Shown here: piece after piece, positions 1-6,676 of the stretch
How positions within the stretch are numbered: position 1 is the first letter of the stretch
How the letters are laid out: every line of letters starts with the position of its first letter
Source of the DNA: an uncultured Lachnospiraceae bacterium
Lineage (GTDB): Bacteria; Bacillota; Clostridia; Lachnospirales; Lachnospiraceae
Reading direction: 5' to 3'
DNA length: 8,597 nt
NCBI GenBank assembly: GCA_910579225.1
Contig: CAJTTI010000025.1
Span: forward strand, 1-8,597
Position numbers and translations under genes: made by a program
The notes under the pieces: model-generated
The model's database searches: none
Seen by the model: only the letters and a program-made list of their open reading frames with translations
Told to the model about the DNA's origin: nothing

Positions 1-24
1 ACATCATAATACTCATTATGATGT
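1..24. repeat. Perfect 10-bp inverted repeat, 4-nt spacer; possible recombination core site or terminator
   Basis: The left arm ACATCATAAT (1-10) and right arm ATTATGATGT (15-24) are exact reverse complements around the spacer ACTC. The repeat lies 51 bp beyond the stop codon of the recombinase gene. XerC/D-like recombinases bind short inverted arms around a 6-8 nt crossover region, so this could be a core binding site or an element end. Alternatively it is a weak hairpin terminator: on the plus strand it is followed by the T-rich ATTTATTTTG, but the stem has only two G-C pairs. The repeat touches the window edge, so a larger structure cannot be judged. Nothing else is recognisable in 25-75. 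Confidence 0.5.
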
Positions 25-75
25 ATTTATTTTGCAGAAAGCAGGACTGCAGATGCGTCTGGACAGAAACCTCCG

Positions 76-918
76 TCACGCCAGCAACCCCAGCCGGTCA
101 ATCTGCCGCTCCTGCTCTTCACTGCTTACCAGCGTATAGATTCGCGTGGTATTGATACTGGAATGTCCCAAAAGATCCGCCAGATGGCAGATATCCCGTT
201 CCACTTTATAGTAGGTAACTGCAAACAGATGGCGAAGATTATGGGGAAATATTTTTTCCCGGTCCACACCGGCAATTTTGCCAAGAGATTTCATTTCCCG
301 CAGAATATTGCTTCTGTCCAGCGGACGGCCGCTTCGGGTGACGAAGATACTGCCGGAGCGGAGGCCTCTCTCCTCTGCATAGGCTGCCAGATCCCGGCAT
401 AATTTTTCCGGCAGGAGAACCATGCGGGTTTTTCCTTTGAGAGACACCCCCGCCCGCCGGTACCGCAGGGACTCCACCGTGATAAACGGCAGCTCGCTGA
501 CACGGATGCCGGTCGCCGCGATGGTCTGCATCAGCAGGAAGAGCCGCCGCATGCCCTTTCTTTTGGCCGTATCCAGCAGGCGCTGATATTCTTCCCTGGA
601 AAGTTCCCGGCTCCTCTTTCGAAACGCTTCTCTCTGTATCCGTAATGCCTTCACCACGCAGTCCGGATACCCTGCCGTGCGCAGAAAACAATTCACAGCC
701 GCCAGCATAGAGTTGGCGCTGGTCGTCTGATATTGTTCCGTCAGGTACTGTTTGTAGGCGATCACCAGCTCCTTTTGGACGGCGCAGCCGTCTCCCACAT
801 AATTCAGGAAATGCCCTGCATCATGTACATACTTCCTGATCGTCGCCTCGCTCTTCTCATCTGCTCTCAGTTGTTTTTCAAATAACTTTATCTGTGTCCT
901 GGTCCATCTCTGCTGCAT
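76..918 (-). CDS. Tyrosine recombinase / integrase, XerC/D-like, 280 aa
   Basis: Site-specific DNA recombinase of the tyrosine (phage integrase) family, which cuts and rejoins DNA through a covalent 3'-phosphotyrosine. An N-terminal SAM-like core-binding domain (about residues 5-90) is followed by the catalytic domain (about 105-275). All expected catalytic residues are visible: R139 in TGIRVSEL, K163 in KGKTR, H226 and R229 in PHNLRH, H252 in LLGHSS, and nucleophile Y261 in TTRIYT. The length is that of simple XerC/D-like enzymes, and there is no extra N-terminal arm-binding domain of the lambda type. The start was chosen at the ATG of MQQRW because GAGGAGG (927-933) sits 8 nt upstream. The ATG six bases earlier is only 2 nt from that site, and the frame open to 1113 has no supporting ribosome binding site. 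The gene diverges from rdrAB, which suggests a mobility or locus-rearrangement role for the defence cargo (inference). Its DNA target is unknown. Confidence 0.93.
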   Translation of the reverse strand: MQQRWTRTQIKLFEKQLRADEKSEATIRKYVHDAGHFLNYVGDGCAVQKELVIAYKQYLTEQYQTTSANSMLAAVNCFLRTAGYPDCVVKALRIQREAFRKRSRELSREEYQRLLDTAKRKGMRRLFLLMQTIAATGIRVSELPFITVESLRYRRAGVSLKGKTRMVLLPEKLCRDLAAYAEERGLRSGSIFVTRSGRPLDRSNILREMKSLGKIAGVDREKIFPHNLRHLFAVTYYKVERDICHLADLLGHSSINTTRIYTLVSSEEQERQIDRLGLLA

Positions 919-926
919 CTTCATTT

Positions 927-933
927 CCTCCTC
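927..933 (-). promoter_or_regulatory. Ribosome binding site that decides the recombinase start
   Basis: Read on the minus strand this is GAGGAGG, nearly full complementarity to the 16S rRNA tail. It is 8 nt from the ATG at 918-916 and only 2 nt from the ATG at 924-922, so the downstream ATG is favoured. Confidence 0.75.
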
Positions 934-970
934 AATATTGACTGATCTGTCATGTTGTCTTATAGCAAAG

Positions 971-998
971 CTTATTATCCGACAGAGGGAGCTGTCAA
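971..998 (-). promoter_or_regulatory. Candidate sigma-70/SigA promoter for the recombinase
   Basis: On the minus strand a perfect TTGACA (-35, at 998-993) is followed after 16 bp by AATAAG (-10, at 976-971), which matches four of six consensus bases. Transcription would start near 964 and give a leader of about 45 nt. GATAAT is a better -10 hexamer but lies only 13 bp from the -35. A 5-bp inverted repeat (GACAG at 981-985, CTGTC at 992-996) overlaps the -35 and spacer and could be an operator half-site pair, but arms this short occur by chance. No equally good promoter was found for rdrA. TATGAT at 1136-1141 is an acceptable -10 without a matching -35. Confidence 0.35.
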
Positions 999-1175
999 GC
1001 GCAGGCAGCGTTTCGGAACCGATTCGCACAAAAAAACAACAAACCATCATTTCTGGTTCCGCTGTATTCATTTTTTGTATTTTTAGAAAAAGACCCGGAA
1101 TTTCGTGCCGCAAAAGATAGAAATATGGAGAAAGGTATGATAGGATTACTTTAAAAGGAATATTTTACAGCAGAT

Positions 1176-1183
1176 AAAGGAGG
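1176..1183 (+). promoter_or_regulatory. Strong ribosome binding site of rdrA
   Basis: AAAGGAGG lies 7 nt upstream of the ATG at 1191. It fixes the start of the ATPase gene and predicts efficient initiation. Confidence 0.85.
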
Positions 1184-1190
1184 ACTCCAT

Positions 1191-4031
1191 ATGTCAGTGG
1201 TCAAGATTGTGAAAGGTGCAGAATTCAGGATCAACGTAAATGAAGAGATCAAAGAGGATGATATATTTTTCAGGCAGTATGAGCAGGCGGCGGCCATGCT
1301 GGATGATATTGTCGGCGCATCGGCGCGGCTCAAAGACTGCCCTGGCTCCTGGTCCTGGAAACACCAGGATTTCGAGAACAATGTCATCGCCTTCTGCGGA
1401 GAACGGGGAGAAGGAAAGAGCAGCGCCATGATGACGTTCGTCAACGCGGTATATTCCAACAGGGAAAAGAAAAACCCGGTCTTCTCTTCCTGCCGACATC
1501 TGGAGAATACCTTCTTCTCCGAACCGCTCCTGATCGACCCTTCCCAGTTCGATGATGTCCATAATGTACTGGATATCGTACTTGCCAGGATTTTTCAGGA
1601 TTTTGACAGACGCTGTGACTATGGCGGCCAGTATGCCGATGAAAGAACCAGGGAACGTCTGCTGGACCGCTTTCAGACCGTCTACCGTTACATTTCCCTG
1701 ATCAACAATCAGAAGCAGATGCGGGATGACGAGTTTGATTACGAAGGAAATATCAGCAAACTGACAAAGCTTGGAGAAAGCACCAATTTAAAAAAGACAA
1801 TGGCGGAGTTGATCAGAGATTACCTGGATTTCAGGAATAAAAATGAGAAGAACCAGCAGCTGATTATCGCCATCGACGACTTGGACCTGTGCAGCGCCAA
1901 TGCCTACAAGATGGCGGAACAAATCCGTAAATACCTGATCATCCCCCAGGTCGCCATCGTCATCAGCGTCCGCATCGAACAGCTGGAACTGTGTATCCGT
2001 GAGAAAAATATGCGAGATTTCCGGAAGCTTTATAAAAATCGGGATAACGAAGTATACAGACAGCTCAACCAGGAGATACAGACCATGGCGGAGCGGTATG
2101 TGGCAAAGCTGGTTCCGAAGCAGCGGCGTATCTATCTGCCGAAAGTGCAGAGCTTTGACGACGTTCGGATTTTGTACATGGACGGTTCCGAAGACAATAT
2201 TCTGTGGGATTCTGCTGCTCCAGACCTCTGGGATTCTGTTTCTCCAGGCTCTTCATCCGACAGTCCGGATACTTTAGATTCTGTTTCTTCAGACTCTTCA
2301 TCCGACAGTCCGGACCCCTTTGATTCTGTTTCTTCGGAATCTTCATCCGACAGTCCGGATACTTTCACCTCTGCCATGCTGAAACTGATCTTCCTCCGGA
2401 CAGGCATGCGTTTTCTGCCGGAAGGAGACGGGACCAGCTACCTGCTGCCTGACAACTTGCGGGATATGATCAGTTGGATCTCCATGGTTGTCGGTCTGAA
2501 AGATCCGGCTGGAAACGCTGAGATTTATCTGGAAAATATCGAAGCCTTTGAACAGTATTTCCGAAAAGAATGGGCAGCGGACCATCTGAAATTATACGAC
2601 GGACTGACCATTCAGGAGATCGGACAGATGGACTCTTTCCATATGCATGTAACGGTCCTGAAGATTCTCCGTCAGATTGCACAGGAAAGCGGCTTCAAAC
2701 CCAATCCCGCCTTTGAGGCAATGGTATCAGACCGGCTGGACAGTTTTTACCAGGTCATGCACATGTTCGATTTTCTTTCCAAAAACATAGCAGACAGGCG
2801 CAGAGAAGATTATATCTACCAGCTGCGTACATTGTACACCATTAGAATACACCGCCTTTTCAGAAGTTCGCAGCGGCAGAAGCTTGCTCAGTTTATCAAT
2901 GGATATATCTGGGGACCATACTTTAACTATACTCTCCCCACGCACCAGAACTCCGGAACTGACCGGTCGCGTTTTGTCATAGAAACCGTTCAGGGTCTCA
3001 ATAAAATACTGGATACCACAGAAAGTACTGCTCCCCGTTTTCTCCTCCCGGAAAACGGAAGCTTATCAAAAGCCTTAAGTATTGCAGATCATCCATATCG
3101 GGACGATTATATAAAAGCCTGGATTCTGCTGGGGCTGCTGTCTAATGTTTATTATACCAATAATAATCAAATCACATATTCTTCCGAAGGATTCATGATC
3201 TATGAAAACAGCAGTATTATCTACTTTGTACAGATCAGCCTGGAAAACTATCTGACCAGCCTGTGTAATCTTGATACCCTGTATAATAAGGTCAACATGG
3301 GCATGCTCGGTATTAAATATAAGGAATTCAAAACGATCATCCAGGCAATCGAAGAAGACAATTCAGAAAGCATTGCATGTGCCAGAAGCATCCTTTCCAA
3401 CCTGGATCTGACTTTAAAAATTAAAGATTACTGTATACAGCATCGGGACTATCGGAAAAGTACAAAAGATGAAACAGACCGGAGCCAGAAACTGGTGAAT
3501 ACCTTTTTTAGAAATATTTCCGGTTATATGCAAAAAAACCAATATGGTATCACCTGTCCGCCGGAAAAGCTGGAACGCTTTTCCTTCGGCAGCCAGGAAA
3601 TTTCTATCGATATCAGTACCTTATATGCCAGACTCTTTGACCTGAGCGTTCAAAACATCCAGTTGAGGAAGGAACAGGAGGAAAACAAAAAGATTGAAGA
3701 TGCGGTAAACGCATTCCGGACAAAGCTGACACTGATCCCGGAATTCCCGGTTCCCGAAGGTGCAAACGCTTCCACTTTTCTTCGGAACTGGACCGCCGAC
3801 AACGCCAAAAGTAACCTGGACCTTCTGGCCTCGAAAGTACAGTGTTATCTTTCCAGGCGGCGGGAACAGCCTGCGGGACTGGATGTGAACGGGCTGTGCA
3901 GTCTGTATGCCAGTGTAGAGCGAATGTACTTAAAGGACCGGAACGCGAACATCACCCAGGAAATGCACGAAGAATACAAACGCCTTTTGAATGTGCAGAC
4001 AGAGATCGTGAGGTATCTGAATGGACATTGA
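1191..4031 (+). CDS. rdrA: RADAR anti-phage system ATPase RdrA, 946 aa
   Basis: P-loop (AAA+-like) ATPase of the RADAR anti-phage system. In characterised systems RdrA forms a ring-shaped oligomer that docks onto the RdrB deaminase shell and is needed for protection. Seen here: a Walker A motif GERGEGKSS at residues 70-78 (K76) and a Walker B run LIIAIDDLDL at 224-233 (D229, D230). A hydrophobic strand VAIVISVR at 254-261 sits where a sensor 1 strand is expected. The remaining roughly 550 residues carry no motif I recognise and are probably the helical C-terminal part. Assignment to RdrA rests on length, the ATPase core at the N-terminus, and direct overlap with the deaminase gene. No signal peptide or membrane segment is apparent, so it should be cytoplasmic. 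Two oddities: a Ser/Asp repeat tract at residues 340-392, and visibly AT-richer codon use from about 2990 to 3560 than in the rest of the operon. Without rdrB next door it would only be called a P-loop NTPase. Confidence 0.9.
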   Translation: MSVVKIVKGAEFRINVNEEIKEDDIFFRQYEQAAAMLDDIVGASARLKDCPGSWSWKHQDFENNVIAFCGERGEGKSSAMMTFVNAVYSNREKKNPVFSSCRHLENTFFSEPLLIDPSQFDDVHNVLDIVLARIFQDFDRRCDYGGQYADERTRERLLDRFQTVYRYISLINNQKQMRDDEFDYEGNISKLTKLGESTNLKKTMAELIRDYLDFRNKNEKNQQLIIAIDDLDLCSANAYKMAEQIRKYLIIPQVAIVISVRIEQLELCIREKNMRDFRKLYKNRDNEVYRQLNQEIQTMAERYVAKLVPKQRRIYLPKVQSFDDVRILYMDGSEDNILWDSAAPDLWDSVSPGSSSDSPDTLDSVSSDSSSDSPDPFDSVSSESSSDSPDTFTSAMLKLIFLRTGMRFLPEGDGTSYLLPDNLRDMISWISMVVGLKDPAGNAEIYLENIEAFEQYFRKEWAADHLKLYDGLTIQEIGQMDSFHMHVTVLKILRQIAQESGFKPNPAFEAMVSDRLDSFYQVMHMFDFLSKNIADRRREDYIYQLRTLYTIRIHRLFRSSQRQKLAQFINGYIWGPYFNYTLPTHQNSGTDRSRFVIETVQGLNKILDTTESTAPRFLLPENGSLSKALSIADHPYRDDYIKAWILLGLLSNVYYTNNNQITYSSEGFMIYENSSIIYFVQISLENYLTSLCNLDTLYNKVNMGMLGIKYKEFKTIIQAIEEDNSESIACARSILSNLDLTLKIKDYCIQHRDYRKSTKDETDRSQKLVNTFFRNISGYMQKNQYGITCPPEKLERFSFGSQEISIDISTLYARLFDLSVQNIQLRKEQEENKKIEDAVNAFRTKLTLIPEFPVPEGANASTFLRNWTADNAKSNLDLLASKVQCYLSRRREQPAGLDVNGLCSLYASVERMYLKDRNANITQEMHEEYKRLLNVQTEIVRYLNGH
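2208..2366 (+). repeat. 45-bp tandem repeat in rdrA (3 full units plus one partial) encoding an acidic Ser/Asp tract
   Basis: Three in-frame 45-bp units occupy 2232-2276, 2277-2321 and 2322-2366. A shorter 24-bp degenerate copy at 2208-2231 precedes them. Full units differ from one another at 5-6 positions, and TCTTCATCCGACAGTCCGGA is identical in all three. They encode DSVSPGSSSDSPDTL, DSVSSDSSSDSPDPF and DSVSSESSSDSPDTF (residues 348-392), preceded by DSAAPDLW (340-347). The 53-residue tract holds 21 Ser, 12 Asp and 1 Glu with no Lys or Arg, so it should be disordered and strongly negative. It follows the ATPase core and is best read as a flexible linker or surface loop. Because the unit is a multiple of three, copy-number change would lengthen or shorten the protein without a frameshift. 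Confidence 0.95.
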
Positions 4032-6609
4032 GAAAGGAAATCTGGAGACTTTATTTTTAAAAATTCCCTACCACCGGATCTCTGCCGGAAGCCGCTCCCG
4101 CGGGAAACGTCATGATTACCGGATCGTCAACGAAGACCTGTATATGCAGTACGCCCAGAGCGTCTTCCCCAACTACTCCGAAGATGAACGCCGCAATCAT
4201 TACCGGAAACTTCTCCAGGACATGTCCGATCCTCCAAAGGGGAATCCCAGCGTGTTCCGGTTCATTATGAAGATTACCCACCGGCTGCTTCTGTACGACG
4301 GCGAAGAGATCACCTGCAGATTTGACGAGATGCTCCGGTGGCGGGAGATCTCTTTTCAGCTGGGACAGGACTTTTTCACTTGTGCCTTTCTGGCCGATCA
4401 CGATCAGAAGAAAGGCCGCCGGTCCAGGAATTTTTCCTGGCTTCCAATCATCCGCAGCGACGACAGCCGCCTGCACAATATTCTGAAACGGGGCATGGCA
4501 GAGAATCATTTCCATCTGAACGGCTCCACGAAAGTCTTTGAACTGAACTGGATCTGCCTGATGAATCTGATCGACGGCCGGATCCATGACTTCAAGAAGC
4601 TTCCCGCCGCTCTTCAGACCCACTCCCTGGATCGTCTCCGGCAGGATAGAAAGACCGAAAGTTTCTACGCGGAGTGCCAGCGGGCCGCTCTTTACCGCGT
4701 GGCTCTTTTCGCTGTCCTCAGGAACAACCTCATGCTGACAGAAAAGAGTTCCGACCTCCTTCAGAAATCAGAGCACGGGTGGCCCATGGAGACGCTGGTA
4801 TCCCGGATTCAGGATACAATCGTGCTGGCCAAGCATCTCTACGGAGCAAAGATTGACGGTAAATATATTCTGGACTACGCTTTCGAACGGGATATGCCTG
4901 CTCACAACGACCGGGAGTACTTTCTGCTGGCCGGAGAGCGCAGGTTTTTATATGAATGTTATCAGGCTTCCATGTCCGATGTGTTTACGGTTCTTCAGAA
5001 GAATCTGTTTTATGCCTATCTCTCCATCCGCACTCATTTCCGGGGGGAGCTGATCCAAGTCAATCGCCAGGTAGGATTTGCCAATTTCAGCAACTATCAG
5101 GACCGGAAGGAGATTTTTATCGAAGGGCAGACCGAATACGAGGCGGAACTAATTCGCCTGGCCCTGAACGGGACCATGCAGAAACAAAATATCGTCTCCC
5201 TGGAAGCCCGTATCTGTCCAAAGAAATATGCATCCGAATTGTACAAAGCCATCGTAAAGAATCAGAACATTGCTGCAGGAGGTACTGCTTCCGGCCGCAG
5301 GACTGCCGCTTTGGCACCGGCACCGGCTTCTCATGGAAAGCCCGGCATGGAAGATAAAGTCACCTACGTGCTGCATTTTCCCAAGATACGGGATAAAAAG
5401 TTCTGCCCCGGCTCTCCCAGAAATCAGAATGTGCGCCTGGCAACCCGCAGGCAGGCCAAAAGTATCGCTTCCCTGCTGGAACAAACTACCCACGTCAACA
5501 GCAGAATCCGCGGTATCGACGCATGTTCCAACGAACTCTACTGCCGCCCGGAAGTCTTTGCCCAGGCCTTTCGGTATCTGCTGGACCTGGAATTCACCTG
5601 CAGAAGAAGGAGCGGACATCCCTCCGTCAGGGAGGAAGCCAGAACCAGACTACATGCCACCTATCACGCCGGAGAAGACTTTCTTGACATCGTCGACGGA
5701 CTCCGGGCCATTGATGAAGCCATCCTGTTCTGCGGCCTGAAGAGAGGCAGCCGGATCGGACACGGCCTTGCCCTTGGAGTCAGCCCGTCTGAATACTACC
5801 GATATAAAGGCTACAAACTGGTTCTTCCCAAACAGGTGCTGCTGGACGACATTGTCTGGCTGATCAATAAATCCGATGAGACAGGGTGCACTATGGACAG
5901 CACCCTGCGGATGAAACTGACAGAACAATACTACAGCCTGTATGAAGAGATTTATCAGGAACACATGCCGCGCAGGCACAAAGCATCACCCATGGACTAT
6001 TATCAGAGCTGGAAGCTCCGGGGCGACAATCCGAAGCTCTACCGGCTGAACGAAAAGGATTTTGCAGACGAAATCCGCCGGAGGCCGCTTCAGCGGTGGG
6101 ACCGCTATGCCCTGAACGACCAGGTGGGCAATAACGTGCGGATGGCCGAATCCTGCAGAGATTTGTATTTTGCATATCATTACAATGAAAAAGTCCGGAA
6201 AGTCGGAGCAGAACAGACGGAACTGAAAGCAGATCAACGGTATACGGATATTGTCTGTCAGCTTCAGGACCAGATGATTCGTAAGCTTGTACAGTCCGGC
6301 ATCGGCATTGAGACCAATCCCTCCTCCAACTACCTGATCGGAACTATTCAGAAGTATGAGGACCATCCGATCCTGCGGTTCAATTCCAGAAAACTTCGGG
6401 AAACAGAGAAAAATATGTCCCTCCATGTGTCCATCAATACGGATGATCAGGGCGTCTTTGACACCATGCTGGAAAATGAATATGCGCTGATGGCACTGGC
6501 ACTGAGAAAGGCGAAAGGCGCCAACCATCAGCCGCTGTATGACATCGAAGATATCTATGAATGGATTGACTATGTCCGGCGAATGGGCCTGGAGCAGGTT
6601 TTTATATGA
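4021..6609 (+). CDS. rdrB: RADAR anti-phage adenosine deaminase RdrB, 862 aa
   Basis: Metal-dependent adenosine deaminase-family effector of RADAR. RdrB converts adenosine to inosine; published work variously reports editing of RNA and deamination of ATP/dATP, and the protein assembles as a dodecameric shell. The amidohydrolase motifs appear in the expected order: HFHLNGS at 163-169 (metal ligands H163, H165), TYHAGED at 547-553 (metal ligand H549, catalytic E552), RIGHG at 578-582 (H581), and SINTDDQ at 804-810 (D808, D809). The extra block IETNPSSN at 763-770 precedes the DD motif, as in classical deaminases. The length is more than twice that of a housekeeping adenosine deaminase (about 350 aa). 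The surplus lies before HFH, between HFH and HAGED (about 380 residues), and between GHG and DD (about 225 residues), which fits RdrB. The start ATG lies within the last codons of rdrA (11-bp overlap), with GTGAGG at 4008-4013 seven nt upstream, so coupled translation is likely. Residues about 415-446 form a Gly/Ala/Pro-rich linker. No residue essential for deamination appears lost. Confidence 0.94.
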   Translation: MDIEKGNLETLFLKIPYHRISAGSRSRGKRHDYRIVNEDLYMQYAQSVFPNYSEDERRNHYRKLLQDMSDPPKGNPSVFRFIMKITHRLLLYDGEEITCRFDEMLRWREISFQLGQDFFTCAFLADHDQKKGRRSRNFSWLPIIRSDDSRLHNILKRGMAENHFHLNGSTKVFELNWICLMNLIDGRIHDFKKLPAALQTHSLDRLRQDRKTESFYAECQRAALYRVALFAVLRNNLMLTEKSSDLLQKSEHGWPMETLVSRIQDTIVLAKHLYGAKIDGKYILDYAFERDMPAHNDREYFLLAGERRFLYECYQASMSDVFTVLQKNLFYAYLSIRTHFRGELIQVNRQVGFANFSNYQDRKEIFIEGQTEYEAELIRLALNGTMQKQNIVSLEARICPKKYASELYKAIVKNQNIAAGGTASGRRTAALAPAPASHGKPGMEDKVTYVLHFPKIRDKKFCPGSPRNQNVRLATRRQAKSIASLLEQTTHVNSRIRGIDACSNELYCRPEVFAQAFRYLLDLEFTCRRRSGHPSVREEARTRLHATYHAGEDFLDIVDGLRAIDEAILFCGLKRGSRIGHGLALGVSPSEYYRYKGYKLVLPKQVLLDDIVWLINKSDETGCTMDSTLRMKLTEQYYSLYEEIYQEHMPRRHKASPMDYYQSWKLRGDNPKLYRLNEKDFADEIRRRPLQRWDRYALNDQVGNNVRMAESCRDLYFAYHYNEKVRKVGAEQTELKADQRYTDIVCQLQDQMIRKLVQSGIGIETNPSSNYLIGTIQKYEDHPILRFNSRKLRETEKNMSLHVSINTDDQGVFDTMLENEYALMALALRKAKGANHQPLYDIEDIYEWIDYVRRMGLEQVFI

Positions 6610-6624
6610 TCCCCTCTGTGTTTT

Positions 6625-6660
6625 CGGGGAAACGAGGCTCTATCCTGCCTCGTTTCCCCG
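6625..6660. terminator. Strong 14-bp hairpin between converging genes, probable bidirectional terminator without U-tract
   Basis: CGGGGAAACGAGGC (6625-6638) pairs perfectly with GCCTCGTTTCCCCG (6647-6660) around an 8-nt loop. It lies 15 bp after the rdrB stop and 16 bp after the histidine kinase stop read from the other strand, the expected place for a shared terminator. Neither side is followed by a T-run: the plus-strand sequence continues GTCCAAAGCC, and the minus-strand sequence continues AAAACACAG. It therefore lacks the usual intrinsic-terminator tail and may act instead as an mRNA 3'-end stabiliser or a weaker stop. Confidence 0.7.
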
Positions 6661-6676
6661 GTCCAAAGCCTGTTGT

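Noticed and set aside
1014..1061. 7-bp inverted repeat CGGAACC / GGTTCCG in the divergent intergenic region
   Set aside because: The arms are short and 34 bp apart around an A-rich stretch. This is compatible with chance, and no link to a promoter or recombination site could be shown.
919..1113. N-terminal extension of the recombinase frame up to 1113
   Set aside because: The frame is open, but the only good ribosome binding site is at 927-933, inside the extension, and the TTGACA promoter candidate also lies within it. The added residues do not resemble a recombinase domain.
2232..2366. Could the 45-bp repeats be a CRISPR array?
   Set aside because: The units are contiguous with no spacers, lie in frame within a gene, and drift at codon positions. 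This is a coding tandem repeat.
2065..2407. Open frames on the minus strand across the rdrA repeat
   Set aside because: They stay open only because the 45-bp repeat is a multiple of three and rich in Ser/Asp codons. They overlap a clear ATPase gene and have no recognisable product.
4057..6528. Several long minus-strand frames opposite rdrB
   Set aside because: They overlap a full-length deaminase gene with intact motifs, lack ribosome binding sites and have composition typical of antisense shadows.
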